Of a stretch of 64,000 nt of DNA, positions 52,987 to 63,194 are shown piece after piece. The position numbers were made by a program, and so were the translations under genes. Below the pieces are notes generated by a model. That model ran no database searches and was not told the DNA's origin. It saw only the letters and a program-made list of their open reading frames with translations. The stretch is from Vreelandella neptunia (GTDB lineage: Bacteria; Pseudomonadota; Gammaproteobacteria; Pseudomonadales; Halomonadaceae): the NCBI RefSeq assembly GCF_034479615.1, contig NZ_CP140255.1:1488001-1552000 (forward strand). The letters are read 5' to 3'. Each line of letters starts with the position of its first letter. Within the stretch, counting starts at the first letter, position 1.

Positions 52987-55835
52987 TAACGAGGCTCCTT
53001 GGCAGAGGTGGCGGCGGCGTTGGCATCAGCATCCTGTTCGCTTGCTTCGGTCACCGGGCGGTGAGCGGTGGTGACCTTACCAAGGTTGGCAAGAATCATA
53101 AGCGTAGCGCCCACCACCGCTAAGTAGACACCCAGATCAAAGAGCAGCGCGGTGGCCAATTCAAAGGTACCGATGAGCGGTAGGCTGAAATAGCCAAATG
53201 CGGATGTTAAGAACGGGTGACCAAATAGCCAGCTGCCCAGCCCGGTTAGAGTGGCTATCGCCACCCCAATGACGGCTACCGGTTGGAAAGGGAAGTCCAA
53301 ACGCTCTTGCGCCCACGCCACACCCCGGGCCATGTACAGCAGGATCAAGGCTACCGCAGTAATCAACCCCGCGATAAAGCCACCCCCCGGCTGGTTATGG
53401 CCGCGCAGGAAGATAAAGGCAGATACCAACAGCGCTAGTGGCAGCAGCGTCATTGAAATTGACGTGAGTACCGCTGGGTAGCGGTCAGGTGACCATACCC
53501 GGCCTTCGCCGTCACTGTGCGGCATAAACAGGCGTAAGCGGTTCAGCAGCTTAAAGATCGCCAGGCCTGCGATGGCGAGTACGGTGATTTCACCCAGGGT
53601 GTCGAATCCCCGGAAGTCGACCAGAATCACGTTGACCACATTGTAGCCACCACCACCGGGCTTGCTGTTCTCCACAAAGAAACTGGAAATCGACAGCGTC
53701 TCGCGGGTCATGACCGCATAGTTAAGGCTTGCAATCACCAAGCCAAGGGTGCCGGCTAGCAACATATCGCGAACGTTGCGCAATGGGCTGGATTCGCGTG
53801 GGGTCTTCTGGGGCAAGAAAAATAGCGCCAGCATCAGCAGAATCATGGTGACGACTTCCACCGAAAGCTGAGTAAGTGCCAAATCAGGCGCCGAAAAACG
53901 AGCAAAGGTGAGCGCCACAAAGAGCCCGACGACCGATAGCATCAGCAGAGAAATCAGCCGGTAGCGGTGAGTGGCAGCGGTGGCCACGCCGCCAAACATC
54001 AGCATTCCCGCCCCGAGTATAAGGATACCATCCAGCTCCTGATTGCCGGCAGCACCCGTTAAGTCGGTGACCTGAACCAGGCCGATCCCACCCATAACTA
54101 ATGCGCCTAGCCAGAGCCAGCCCACGTAACGCTGTAGCGAATTGCCTTCCAGCGCGGCAATAAACTGTTCGGCGCGATAGCCCATGGAGACAAGCATGCG
54201 CTCAAATACCCGTCGGGCATCGACCCCGGCAAACTGCTGGGTAAATCGACGCACCTCGCCATGGCGCCAATAGAGTGCGATACCCACCACGAAGGCGAGC
54301 AAGCTCATGATGAGCGGTAGATTCACGCCGTGCCAAATAGCCAGGTGGAAATCTAACGGGCTACCAATCACCGCTTGGCTGGCGAGCTCTAACAATCCCG
54401 TTGCCATAAAGGCCGGGAAAAGACCCACTACCACGCACAGGACTACCAATATTTCTACCGGCAAACGCATAAGGTGCGGGGGCTCGTGAGGCGTCTTCGG
54501 AGGGGCCTCACGAGCCGGTTTGAAGAAAACTGCGTGTACCAAACGTAGCGAGTAAGCCACAGAGAGGATACCTCCCAGTGCTGCCAGCGCGGGCAATAGC
54601 CAACTCAGGCCGCCTAACACGGGCGTCGCTAGCGCCTCGGTAAAGAACATCTCTTTGGATAAGAAACCATTAAATAGCGGTACGCCCGCCATTGCGGCTG
54701 CCGCCAGCGTCGTCAAGAGCGCCGTCACTGGCATGGCTTTTTTCAGCCCGCCCAACTGTTTCAGCTCCCGGGTGCCGGTCTCGTGATCGATAATGCCGGC
54801 ACTCATAAATAGTGCGGCCTTAAAGGTGGCGTGATTCAGAATGTGAAACAGGGCCGCTAAAATCGCCATGGGGCTGCCGATACCCAGCAGCACGGTAATC
54901 AAGCCTAAATGGCTAACGGTGGAGAACGCCAGAATACCCTTCAGGTCCGTCTTCATCAGTGCAAACCAAGCGCCATACAGCATCGTCACGATGCCCACTA
55001 GGGAGACCACCACACTCCACAGCTCGCTACCCGCGATGGCAGGGTGGAGCCGCGCCATGAGGAAGATCCCCGCTTTAACCATGGTGGCTGAGTGCAGGTA
55101 TGCCGACACCGGCGTGGGCGCTGCCATGGCGTGGGGTAACCAAAAATGGAACGGGAATTGCGCCGATTTGGTAAAGGCCCCGAGCAGTACCAAACCCAGC
55201 ATAAGCGGGTAGCGGGAATCGGCCAGAATCACGTCGCCGCTAGCCAGTACATCGCCCATATTGAAGCTGCCCGCCATATCGCCCAACAGCAGTAAGCCTG
55301 CCAATAGCGCAAGGCCGCCCGCGCCGGTGACTGTGAGCGCCATGCGTGCGCCTTTACGGGCATCCGATTGGTGCGACCAGTAGCCGATCAGCAAAAACGA
55401 AGAGAGGCTGGTTAACTCCCAGAACAGCCAGAGCAGAATCAGGTTGTCCGACATGGAAATACCTACCATTGACGCCATAAAAAGCATCAGGAAGGCGTAA
55501 AATCGGCCATAGGGTTCGTCTTTGGCTAAATAGTAGTGAGCATAAAGAATAATCAGCAGACCGATGCCGAGTATCAATAGATTGAACAGCAGCGATAGCC
55601 CATCCAGGCGGAACGCCAGGTTCAATGCCAGCTCCGGCATCCAGGTAGCCGAAAAACGTAGCTGCTCGCCATCTAAAAGAGCTGGCACGTTGAGTAGCGT
55701 CATTACTAGGGCGGTAGCGGGCAGCACCGCCGTTGCAAGGGAACAGAAACCGCGCCCGCGCCGTGCGGTGAGTGCCGGCACCAGTACGCCTAGCAGAGGC
55801 AATAAGGCTATCCAAAGCAGTGTCATGGGGATCAT
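52986..55835 (-). CDS. mrpA: Mrp Na+/H+ antiporter fused subunit A-B
   Basis: A 949-residue protein that joins the NuoL-like MrpA ([34 protein letters not shown]) with an MrpB domain at the C-terminal end ([16 protein letters not shown] and [11 protein letters not shown], about residues 780-910). The A-B fusion is known from group 2 Mrp systems of alpha- and gammaproteobacteria. First gene of the operon; it drives Na+ (or K+) extrusion in exchange for protons, essential for salt and alkali tolerance. The last ~25 residues are polar. Confidence 0.93.
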   Translation of the reverse strand: MIPMTLLWIALLPLLGVLVPALTARRGRGFCSLATAVLPATALVMTLLNVPALLDGEQLRFSATWMPELALNLAFRLDGLSLLFNLLILGIGLLIILYAHYYLAKDEPYGRFYAFLMLFMASMVGISMSDNLILLWLFWELTSLSSFLLIGYWSHQSDARKGARMALTVTGAGGLALLAGLLLLGDMAGSFNMGDVLASGDVILADSRYPLMLGLVLLGAFTKSAQFPFHFWLPHAMAAPTPVSAYLHSATMVKAGIFLMARLHPAIAGSELWSVVVSLVGIVTMLYGAWFALMKTDLKGILAFSTVSHLGLITVLLGIGSPMAILAALFHILNHATFKAALFMSAGIIDHETGTRELKQLGGLKKAMPVTALLTTLAAAAMAGVPLFNGFLSKEMFFTEALATPVLGGLSWLLPALAALGGILSVAYSLRLVHAVFFKPAREAPPKTPHEPPHLMRLPVEILVVLCVVVGLFPAFMATGLLELASQAVIGSPLDFHLAIWHGVNLPLIMSLLAFVVGIALYWRHGEVRRFTQQFAGVDARRVFERMLVSMGYRAEQFIAALEGNSLQRYVGWLWLGALVMGGIGLVQVTDLTGAAGNQELDGILILGAGMLMFGGVATAATHRYRLISLLMLSVVGLFVALTFARFSAPDLALTQLSVEVVTMILLMLALFFLPQKTPRESSPLRNVRDMLLAGTLGLVIASLNYAVMTRETLSISSFFVENSKPGGGGYNVVNVILVDFRGFDTLGEITVLAIAGLAIFKLLNRLRLFMPHSDGEGRVWSPDRYPAVLTSISMTLLPLALLVSAFIFLRGHNQPGGGFIAGLITAVALILLYMARGVAWAQERLDFPFQPVAVIGVAIATLTGLGSWLFGHPFLTSAFGYFSLPLIGTFELATALLFDLGVYLAVVGATLMILANLGKVTTAHRPVTEASEQDADANAAATSAKEPR

Positions 55836-55912
55836 CCAGCGGCTAAAGTAAAAAAAGTCAAAAGAGTACCAACAGGGCGTCTAAAGAGGCGTTCTGGTGG
55901 CGTAGGATACAT

Positions 55913-55938
55913 CAAGTGAAACAACAGGATATCACTTG
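55913..55938. promoter_or_regulatory. Inverted repeat in the mrp / sodium channel divergent region
   Basis: CAAGTGA (55913-55919) and TCACTTG (55932-55938) form 7-bp perfect arms 12 bp apart, in the 166-bp space between divergent mrpA and the channel gene. It could be a shared operator. The factor is unknown. Confidence 0.35.
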
Positions 55939-56001
55939 TGTAGCAGGCGTGTAATTTTAGTATAAAGTGTGCGGATTAACCGTTGAGAGATTTTTTGTTA
56001 C

Positions 56002-56892
56002 ATGAGCGAGCCCTTTACTACCTGGCAGTCCCGATTTGAAAAGCTGCGGTCAAACAAGTTTTTTGAAGCGGTAGTGATCGCCATTATCGTCATTTCTGCC
56101 CTGGTGATCGGGGCAAAGACCTATGACGAAACCACTCAGGTTGAGCAGTGGCTGCTCTATCTCGATATTGCGGTAACGATATTTTTCCTGATTGAGATTT
56201 TAATCAGAATGGCTGCAGAGCGCACCCTGCTCGACTTCTTTAAAAAGGGCTGGAACGTTTTTGACTTTCTGATTGTGACTGCCAGCCTCATCCCCATGGA
56301 TGACTCGGAAATGGTGCTACTGGCTAGGCTGCTGCGTATCTTCCGGGTACTGCGCCTGGTGTCGATGATTCCAGAGCTTCAGATGCTCCTTAGCGCCCTG
56401 GTGAAGTCGGTGCCACGGATGGGCTATGTGGTACTGCTGATGTTTATCATCTTCTATATATACGCCGCCATTGGGAGCTTTCTGTTTCACAATGTAGACG
56501 AGGGGCTGTGGGGTAATATTTCCCTGGCCATGCTAACGCTATTTCAGGTGGCGACCTTTGAGAGCTGGGCCACCGCTGTGCTGTATCCGGCCATGGAGGT
56601 CTACCCATACGCTTGGATCTATTTTCTCACCTTTATCTTTTTGAACGCCTTTATCTTTCTCAATATGATGATTGGTATTGTGCTGGACGTGATGCAGAAA
56701 GAGAGCGCGCAAATGGCGCTGGACAACGGCGAAGGTGAAGAAGCCGAGCTGCAGTCGCTGCGCAATGATGTTCGAGGGCTGAAAGCGCAGCTTGACCGCA
56801 TGGAGTCAGCGCTCTCTCAAGCATACTCGACAGCCCCCACACACCAGAATGACGCGGGCGGTAAGCACAGCGACAAGCCCACAACTGACTGA
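56002..56892 (+). CDS. Voltage-gated sodium channel, BacNav (NaChBac) family
   Basis: A 296-residue six-helix channel subunit. The S4 sensor carries Arg109, Arg112, Arg115 and Arg118 at three-residue steps. The pore region [11 protein letters not shown] (181-190) aligns with NaChBac LFQVVTLESWA; Glu187 is the selectivity glutamate and Phe186 replaces the usual Leu. S6 is [14 protein letters not shown] and a C-terminal coiled coil (about 248-275) should hold the tetramer. It is divergent from the Mrp Na+ antiporter. Confidence 0.88.
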   Translation: MSEPFTTWQSRFEKLRSNKFFEAVVIAIIVISALVIGAKTYDETTQVEQWLLYLDIAVTIFFLIEILIRMAAERTLLDFFKKGWNVFDFLIVTASLIPMDDSEMVLLARLLRIFRVLRLVSMIPELQMLLSALVKSVPRMGYVVLLMFIIFYIYAAIGSFLFHNVDEGLWGNISLAMLTLFQVATFESWATAVLYPAMEVYPYAWIYFLTFIFLNAFIFLNMMIGIVLDVMQKESAQMALDNGEGEEAELQSLRNDVRGLKAQLDRMESALSQAYSTAPTHQNDAGGKHSDKPTTD

Positions 56893-56908
56893 TTTTAGGA
56901 GAGCCGCC

Positions 56909-58615
56909 ATGATGTTGACTGATCCTGCCAAAAAGTACCGCCCCTTTGTGGCCGTTGATCTGCCCGACCGCCAGTGGCCGAGCAAGCGTATTGAAACGGC
57001 GCCTATCTGGTGTAGCGTTGACCTGCGCGATGGCAACCAGTCGCTGATCGACCCCATGGATCAGGAGCGCAAACAGCGCTTATTCGACATGCTGTTAAGT
57101 GTCGGTTTCAAACAGATTGAGGTGGGATTTCCCTCCGCCTCGCAGACTGACTTCGATTTTGTACGTTCGCTGATTGAGCAGGATAAAATTCCTGACGATG
57201 TGACCATTCAAGTGCTGACCCAGGCGCGTCCGCACTTGATTGAGCGCACCTTCGAAGCGCTACAAGGCGCCAAAAACGCCATCGTCCACGTCTATAACGC
57301 CACCGATCCTATGTTTCGCCGGGTGGTGTTCAATGTCGATAAAGCCGAGTGTGTGCAAATCGCCGTCGAAGCAACCCAGCAGATTCGTGCCCAGATGGAC
57401 GCCGCGCCGGAGACCAACTGGACGTTTCAGTACTCACCGGAGCTCTTCACTACCACCGAGATGGATTTTGCCGTTGAAATCGTCGAAGCGGTCATGGACG
57501 CTTACGGCACCCGCGCCGATAAGCCCATGATCGTGAACCTGCCTGCCACGGTAGAAGTCGCCACGCCCAACAACTACGCCGACCAAATTGAGTGGTTCTG
57601 CCGCCACGTCAAAAATCGTGATCATCTGATTGTCAGCGTTCACCCCCACAACGACCGCGGCACTGGCGTAGCAGCGGCAGAGCTGACGCTGATGGCCGGG
57701 GCTGATCGCGTTGAGGGCACGCTGTTTGGAAACGGCGAGCGTACCGGCAACGTCGATATCGTCACCCTGGCGATGAATATGTATACCCAGGGCGTCTATC
57801 CAGGGCTCGATTTCTCTAACATCACCCCGATCATGCGCGAGGTGGAGTACTGCAACCAACTGCCGGTGCATCCGCGCCACCCCTACGTGGGCGACCTGGT
57901 GTTTACCGCCTTCTCCGGCTCCCACCAGGATGCGATCAAAAAAGGCATGGCGGATCGCCGCGCTAATCCGGATGCCGTTTGGGATGTGCCTTATTTGCCT
58001 ATCGATCCGCTGGACGTGGGCCGCAGCTACGAAGCGGTGATTCGGGTTAACAGCCAGTCGGGTAAAGGCGGTGTTTCCTATCTGCTTGAGCAGGAACACG
58101 GTATTGAGCTACCGCGTCGGCTTTCCATCGAGTTCAGCCAAGTGGTGCAGGAAGTGGCAGAGCGCACCGGTCGTGAGATCACCTCGCAGATGATCTATCA
58201 GGCGTTCTCGGATGAGTATTTGGAGCAGCGAGTGCCCTTTGCGTTGGTTAACCACCGTTTGTCGTCTGAACCTGACAGCCCCAAAGTTACGCTGGACGCC
58301 GTGATTGAGGAGAACGGCACACGGCAAACGTTAAAGGGCGAGGGCAACGGCCCGTTAGCGGCCTTTGTTAAAGCGCTGGCAGCCGCAGGGCACGATGTAG
58401 AGATTATTGACTACCACGAGCACTCCCGTGGCCAGGGCGCCGACGCTGAAGCCATTGCCTACGTGGAAGTGCGTATCGATGGCAAAGCGGTATTCGGTGT
58501 CGGTAACGATGAAAGCATTACCAGCGCGTCCATGAAGGGGGTATTGAGCGCGATCAATCGCCACCACTCGACCCAGCCTGCGGCGGCCAACGTAACGGCG
58601 GAGACGTTGGGGTAA
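56909..58615 (+). CDS. leuA: 2-isopropylmalate synthase
   Basis: A 568-residue LeuA, first step of leucine synthesis. [15 protein letters not shown] starts the catalytic barrel, the metal HxH is in [11 protein letters not shown], and the C-terminal regulatory domain (about 430-560) ends near [13 protein letters not shown] 56909 follows TAGGAGAG; the in-frame extension into the channel gene is rejected. Only 16 bp separate it from the channel gene, so read-through is possible. No leader peptide or attenuator is visible. Confidence 0.94.
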   Translation: MMLTDPAKKYRPFVAVDLPDRQWPSKRIETAPIWCSVDLRDGNQSLIDPMDQERKQRLFDMLLSVGFKQIEVGFPSASQTDFDFVRSLIEQDKIPDDVTIQVLTQARPHLIERTFEALQGAKNAIVHVYNATDPMFRRVVFNVDKAECVQIAVEATQQIRAQMDAAPETNWTFQYSPELFTTTEMDFAVEIVEAVMDAYGTRADKPMIVNLPATVEVATPNNYADQIEWFCRHVKNRDHLIVSVHPHNDRGTGVAAAELTLMAGADRVEGTLFGNGERTGNVDIVTLAMNMYTQGVYPGLDFSNITPIMREVEYCNQLPVHPRHPYVGDLVFTAFSGSHQDAIKKGMADRRANPDAVWDVPYLPIDPLDVGRSYEAVIRVNSQSGKGGVSYLLEQEHGIELPRRLSIEFSQVVQEVAERTGREITSQMIYQAFSDEYLEQRVPFALVNHRLSSEPDSPKVTLDAVIEENGTRQTLKGEGNGPLAAFVKALAAAGHDVEIIDYHEHSRGQGADAEAIAYVEVRIDGKAVFGVGNDESITSASMKGVLSAINRHHSTQPAAANVTAETLG

Positions 58616-58649
58616 GCCTGCGGTTACCAATTAAGTGAGGTGGAGTGCG

Positions 58650-59771
58650 ATGCGGCCCTGGCAGATAGTGGTAGTAACCGCGATAGTGATCGCCGGGCTA
58701 GCAGCAACCTTAGCTTCCCATGAGCCGTTTGAGTCCAAACTGGTTCGGTTGGAAGCTCAGCGGGCGCTGCCTTCGCTGGAGGCGTCACTACAGCAGGAAA
58801 CACCGGAGCTCAATGCGCTGTTTCTCAGCTATGCTGACGATCAGGCGCTGTGGATGAGCGCCTCTTTGGCGATGTTGCGCCATGGTGATATAGCCCGCGA
58901 TGTACTGGTGGAGTACGGCTTACTGCCCGATTTTCAGCGAGTACTGGTGCGCTATGGGGCTGATGCCGTTCTGCCCATTAGCTACTTTCGCAGTCACGAT
59001 GTGGCCACGCTGAGGGCGCAGCACTGGGTCGGCGAGCGTTATCAGCAGTTCAACCGCTGGTGGAGCGATGAGGAGGGAGAAGCGAATTCAGCATTCACCC
59101 CTTACCGCCGCGGCCAGATGGGCATTGTGCTGCTGGATGCCAATGGTCACGCGCTGCTCAACCAGTTTGTGGTCAGTGAACAAGGCGACGTGGAGTGGCT
59201 ACAGGGTGAGCGTCTGGTTGCGGGCCTAGGCGATTTCTTCACCAGCGGGCTACGCGATTTGGAAAGCCAGTGGCGGCGGGGTGACGACATTGGCGCCGCC
59301 GATCTAGGCTGGGCCGGTGTCGATCTACTCGTGATGGCCAGCACCGTGAAGGTGCTGCGGGCAGGCAAGGCCGCTCGTGCTGCCCGGGTGGGCAGTGTGG
59401 AAGCCCAGGGGACTCGTGCTGGTTTGCGCCAAGGCGCGTTAATGAGTGGTGGCGGGCGTTTTGCGGCGTTGCCACGTATGGCCAAAGTAGCCGCGGTGGC
59501 GGGCACTGCCTATGTAGTGGTTCGCCATCCAAGCCTTGTGAGCGCACTTGGCGCCAACCTCTCTTCCTGGCTAGGCTGGCCAATTTGGTTTGGCCAATTT
59601 CTTATCTGGTTCATCGTGCTACTTCCAGTACTCTTCATTGCGCGCTTTATCTACCGCTGGCTACTCACGCCGATACTGTGGCTGCTGGTGCCGCTGATGC
59701 GGGTATGCTTTAGGGCGGCAAACAATCAGTTAGCCAGGCGTACCAAGCCTCAGACCCGTGATCTTGGCTGA
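58650..59771 (+). CDS. Membrane protein of unknown function
   Basis: A 373-residue protein I do not recognise. One N-terminal helix (about 4-21), a soluble region to about 225, an Ala/Arg-rich stretch (KAARAARVGSVEAQGTRAG) and then three hydrophobic helices (about 275-365) ending in a basic tail. ATG 58650 is preceded by GGTGGAG; a GTG at 58635 is the alternative. It follows leuA on the same strand and ends at a strong bidirectional terminator. Confidence 0.6.
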   Translation: MRPWQIVVVTAIVIAGLAATLASHEPFESKLVRLEAQRALPSLEASLQQETPELNALFLSYADDQALWMSASLAMLRHGDIARDVLVEYGLLPDFQRVLVRYGADAVLPISYFRSHDVATLRAQHWVGERYQQFNRWWSDEEGEANSAFTPYRRGQMGIVLLDANGHALLNQFVVSEQGDVEWLQGERLVAGLGDFFTSGLRDLESQWRRGDDIGAADLGWAGVDLLVMASTVKVLRAGKAARAARVGSVEAQGTRAGLRQGALMSGGGRFAALPRMAKVAAVAGTAYVVVRHPSLVSALGANLSSWLGWPIWFGQFLIWFIVLLPVLFIARFIYRWLLTPILWLLVPLMRVCFRAANNQLARRTKPQTRDLG

Positions 59772-59799
59772 AGCAGTGAGAGAAAGTAGTTGTTAACGT

Positions 59800-59830
59800 A
59801 AACGGGGCGGCCTCAGAGGCCACCCCGTTT
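59800..59830. terminator. Bidirectional terminator between convergent genes
   Basis: AAACGGGGCGGCCT (59800-59813) pairs with AGGCCACCCCGTTT (59817-59830) around CAG with one C-A mismatch. The A/T ends let it serve both the membrane-protein gene and the quinoprotein gene. Confidence 0.8.
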
Positions 59831-59852
59831 ATCATTTTATCTACGCTAAGGG

Positions 59853-61871
59853 TTATTCTGGCAGCGCGTAGACCGCGATCTGATCACCTACCTGATCTTT
59901 CAGGATGGTATTGCCACCGGAAACAAAGGCGACATATTGGCGACCGTTGTACTCGTAGACCGCGGGGTTCGAGACGGAGGGGGCTTCGGTCTGATCCGAC
60001 CAGAGCTCCTCACCGGTTTCAAGGGAGTAGGCACGCACCTTGGCATCCATGGAAGCGCCAATAAAGATAATATCGCCTGCTGTGACGGCCGGGCCACCGA
60101 TGGTGGGCGAGCCCCAGCTCTCAGGCATATAAAAGCCATACTGTTGCGATGCACCCACCGGACGACGCCACTTGATATCACCGCTGGTCATATCCAGAGC
60201 GACAAGCTCGCCAAAGGGTGGCTCCCAGCAGGGCATGCCTAGCCGATTAAGTGCTACCTCAAGACGCATCCCGTAGGGCGCGCCTTCCTGGGGGGCGAAG
60301 CCGCTTTCGTTGCCGGAGCCGCTATCTGCCTTTTCATACTCTTCTCGATTGTAGAGCTTAATGTACTGCACAATGTGCGAAGTGTTGACGATCGCCGTCT
60401 GGCTTTTAGGATCAAAGGCCACGCCGCCCCACTGTACGCCGCCCGCACTGATCGGGTAGCCGAGCGTGCCTTCGCCTTGGGTAGTGGGCGGGGTGTACAT
60501 ACCTTCATAGTGAAGGTCGTCCCACAGCGCAGAGCACTCCCCAAAGCTAACCGCGTCGGCCAGCGCCCAGACATTGGGCTTTTCAGATTGATCTAACAGC
60601 GGTGCCGGTTTAGTCGGGAAAGGCTGGGTCGGCGCGTAAACTTCGCCCTCAACGCTGCCGTCTCCGCTGGGTACCGGGCGCTCCTCAATCGGCCAAACGT
60701 CTTCGCCTGTTTCGCGATTAACCACGAACAGAAAGCCCATCTTGGTTGCTTGGATGAGTGCCGGTATTTCTTCACCATCCACTGTGATGTCCATCAGCGT
60801 TGGTGCGGCATTGATATCATAATCCCAGATATCGTGATGCACCCACTGCCGCGACCAAACCACTTCGCCGGTCTCGATATCCAGGGCGGTGGTGGATGTG
60901 CCCAGAGGCACTTCTTCGGTGCGATTGCCTCCCCAGTAGTTCGGTGAGGGTGAGGAAACCGGCAAGTAAACTAAGCCGCGCTCCTCGTCGGCAGACATGT
61001 GTGTCCAAACGTTGGCAGTGCCGCTTTGATCGCGCATCTCATCTGAAAGTGCCTGGAACGTCCATTCACGCTCTCCGGTGCGGGCATTAATTGAGTAAAC
61101 GGTGCCGGGTGGCGCCTGTTCGTAGGCCCAGTCCATCCCCGCCCAGCCGAGCACCAAGTGGTCTCCCACCACGGTAGGGGGTTGTAATAGCGAAAGCGGC
61201 CAGCGGTCGTTGGTGTCGTTCCACTGGTTGACGTCGAGCACACCGTTATTGGCAAAATCGGCACACTGTTCGCCACTATCGGCGTCGACCGCGAACAGCT
61301 GTGCATCCATGGTGCCCATATAGATAATTTTCTGACAGGGCTCGCCTGCTACCGGATCGTCGGCTTCCCAATAGGCCACACCACGGTTTTTCAAAGCGGG
61401 TTGAGTTAGTGCTTCCAGGGATGATTGAGTATCGAAACTCCATTTCTCTTCGCCACTACCGGGGTCTAACGCGAGTATGCGGTAGAAGGGGGTGCCAATA
61501 TAAAGAGTATCGTTAGCAAACACCGGGGTCGCTGACCAAACGGTGGCTGGCAACTCACCTGAGCCATCCGCGACATCGCCGGTATGCACTTCCCATACCT
61601 TCTCCAGCTCGCCGACGTTATCAGTATTGATTTGATCAAGCGGGCTATATTTTTGGGCATTAAGCTGGCCATGGAAGCTATCCCAGGTCGGCTCGCCAGG
61701 CACCAACGGGATGGGAGCGCGACTGGGCGCTTCTTCTTGCTCGGGATTCTCCTGCTCACTGGGTTTATCCTGAGCCAGTAACGGCAAGGGCGTAAAACAC
61801 ATCGCCAGGGCGGTGACTGCGCCTAAGCCTGGAGTTATCGATTTAAACGGGGTGGATAGTAGTGTTGGCAT
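59853..61871 (-). CDS. PQQ-dependent (Gcd-type) quinoprotein dehydrogenase, periplasmic part
   Basis: A 672-residue eight-bladed propeller quinoprotein. A signal peptide (about 1-34, ending PLLAQ) and an acidic Glu/Pro linker precede the first blade (SFHGQLNAQKYSPLDQINTDN). Family blocks are QWVHHDIWDYDINAAPTLMD, QATKMGFLFVVNRETG, GGVQWGGVAFDPKS and the final GGPAVTAGDIIFIGAS. It resembles membrane glucose/quinate dehydrogenase (Gcd, about 800 residues) without its five-helix N terminus; the neighbouring gene encodes such an anchor. The start ATG 61871 has GAGGAG. The substrate (glucose, quinate, other polyol) is not fixed by the sequence. No pqq synthesis genes are here. Confidence 0.85.
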   Translation of the reverse strand: MPTLLSTPFKSITPGLGAVTALAMCFTPLPLLAQDKPSEQENPEQEEAPSRAPIPLVPGEPTWDSFHGQLNAQKYSPLDQINTDNVGELEKVWEVHTGDVADGSGELPATVWSATPVFANDTLYIGTPFYRILALDPGSGEEKWSFDTQSSLEALTQPALKNRGVAYWEADDPVAGEPCQKIIYMGTMDAQLFAVDADSGEQCADFANNGVLDVNQWNDTNDRWPLSLLQPPTVVGDHLVLGWAGMDWAYEQAPPGTVYSINARTGEREWTFQALSDEMRDQSGTANVWTHMSADEERGLVYLPVSSPSPNYWGGNRTEEVPLGTSTTALDIETGEVVWSRQWVHHDIWDYDINAAPTLMDITVDGEEIPALIQATKMGFLFVVNRETGEDVWPIEERPVPSGDGSVEGEVYAPTQPFPTKPAPLLDQSEKPNVWALADAVSFGECSALWDDLHYEGMYTPPTTQGEGTLGYPISAGGVQWGGVAFDPKSQTAIVNTSHIVQYIKLYNREEYEKADSGSGNESGFAPQEGAPYGMRLEVALNRLGMPCWEPPFGELVALDMTSGDIKWRRPVGASQQYGFYMPESWGSPTIGGPAVTAGDIIFIGASMDAKVRAYSLETGEELWSDQTEAPSVSNPAVYEYNGRQYVAFVSGGNTILKDQVGDQIAVYALPE

Positions 61872-61881
61872 GGGCGGCTCC

Positions 61882-62247
61882 TCAGGTGTGGGTGAGACGG
61901 GCGTGATGGGTTGCGCGAACCATATCAACAATCAAGCCGATCAGACCGACTACCATGGCTGCACTGATCCACCACTGATGCAGCAGCATCCCGGCGAAAA
62001 ATGTACCGGCAAGCCCCATCAGGATGAGTATCCGCAGGGCGATGGAAGCGCCACGTCCTTTAACTTTAAAGAGGAGTAACGCCATCATCGCAAGGGCAAT
62101 GCAGGCCACAATGGCGACCAGTGCCCCGAGCGTTCCAGTGACTCCGGTTAGTGGTGTGAAATAGGCATATACAGCGATGGCAAGCCCGGTAAGCGAGGCT
62201 ATTAAGAGGACGAGAGCGCCCGGTCTGGACGAGAGGGATGGTGACAT
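61882..62247 (-). CDS. Small membrane protein, probable Gcd-type membrane anchor
   Basis: A 121-residue protein with four hydrophobic helices (about 11-30, 38-60, 69-89, 92-110). It lies 10 bp upstream of the quinoprotein gene on the same strand. Its size and position correspond to the N-terminal membrane domain that is fused in ordinary membrane glucose dehydrogenase. The anchor role and ubiquinone contact are inferred. Confidence 0.65.
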   Translation of the reverse strand: MSPSLSSRPGALVLLIASLTGLAIAVYAYFTPLTGVTGTLGALVAIVACIALAMMALLLFKVKGRGASIALRILILMGLAGTFFAGMLLHQWWISAAMVVGLIGLIVDMVRATHHARLTHT

Positions 62248-62495
62248 AACGCTATGGCCTCCTGCTGAGTGGGATGCCCAACGTTGAGGCTAATTCAACG
62301 TCGGAAATCGTTAGCACTATAACTTTAGCAGAAAACGATATTTTTACGATCTGGGTGACATGTCTTGATTAACTGTAGCAACACCTAGTGCTGTTTATTC
62401 AATGAAGGGGAGGCATTGTAAAAGCGTGCGCCTCAGCTAAACTAAACCTATTAAACTAAGCTAACTAACCAAGTCGCATTTTTAGGAGATTTTAT

Positions 62496-62735
62496 ATGGA
62501 GGCTATCAATATTCACGAAGCTAAAACACGTTTGTCTCAGCTGGTGGCGAGGGCTGCCGAGGGAGAGGGGTTTATTATTGCCAAAGCAGGCAAACCGATG
62601 GCACGCGTGACGGCCATTGATAGCCCTGCTTCTGGCCAGCAAAAGCGTCTGGGATTTCTGGCAGGCCAGTTTAAGATACCTAATGACTTTGATCGTATGG
62701 GGCAGGAGGAAATAGCTGAGATGTTTGGAGGTTGA
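62496..62735 (+). CDS. Phd/YefM-type antitoxin
   Basis: A 79-residue antitoxin: MEAINIHEAKTRLSQLVARA is the DNA-binding Phd/YefM fold, and the C-terminal FDRMGQEEIAEMFGG would cover the toxin. TTAGGAGA precedes ATG 62496. The toxin starts one base after its stop. The 248-bp region upstream (62248-62495) is AT-rich with TAAACTA-type repeats at 62439-62470 and probably holds the autoregulated promoter. Confidence 0.88.
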   Translation: MEAINIHEAKTRLSQLVARAAEGEGFIIAKAGKPMARVTAIDSPASGQQKRLGFLAGQFKIPNDFDRMGQEEIAEMFGG

Positions 62736-62736
62736 T

Positions 62737-63123
62737 GTGAATCTACTTCTGGACACGCATGTTTTGCTCTGGGCGGCAGCAGCGCCGGAGAGGCTTTCTG
62801 CTGATGCGCGAGCTATGATTAATGACGAAGATAACAGGCTCTATTTTAGCGCTGCCAGCATATGGGAAGTGGTCATTAAGAACAGCCTGCAACGCCCTGA
62901 TTTTCACGTTGACCCGCACTTGTTGCGTCGCGGGCTATTAGATAACGGCTATTTAGAACTCCCTATCAGTTCATTGCATACACTCAACGTTGCTCATTTA
63001 CCAATCATCCACAAAGATCCTTTTGATCGAATTTTGGTGGCCCAGGCAGAAACTGAGGGATTTTTGCTGCTTACTGCGGATGAGCTGGTGGCTCAGTATG
63101 CTGGGCCTATCCGGAGGGTATAG
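62737..63123 (+). CDS. PIN-domain ribonuclease toxin (VapC-like)
   Basis: A 128-residue PIN protein of the type paired with Phd antitoxins. Acidic residues: Asp6 (LLLDTHVLLW), the Glu in AASIWEVVIK, and the Asp pair in DPFDRILVAQA and LLTAD. GTG 62737 is chosen, five bases after GGAGG; a TTG at 62725 overlaps the antitoxin gene. It probably cleaves tRNA or other RNA. Apparently complete. Confidence 0.87.
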   Translation: MNLLLDTHVLLWAAAAPERLSADARAMINDEDNRLYFSAASIWEVVIKNSLQRPDFHVDPHLLRRGLLDNGYLELPISSLHTLNVAHLPIIHKDPFDRILVAQAETEGFLLLTADELVAQYAGPIRRV

Positions 63124-63194
63124 CTAACTTTTGGCTTAAGGCTTCAGCACTGAGCTATTCAAGCGTCTCAGTGCCGCTGTTTCTTCAACATGCG

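Noticed and set aside
56792-56908. A longer LeuA reading beginning inside the sodium channel gene
   Set aside because: It overlaps the channel coding sequence in another frame and has no ribosome site; ATG 56909 has TAGGAGAG.
57434-58099. A 221-codon open frame on the minus strand inside leuA
   Set aside because: It is antisense to conserved LeuA codons, with no recognisable protein features. The same holds for 5224-5751 and 30108-30662.
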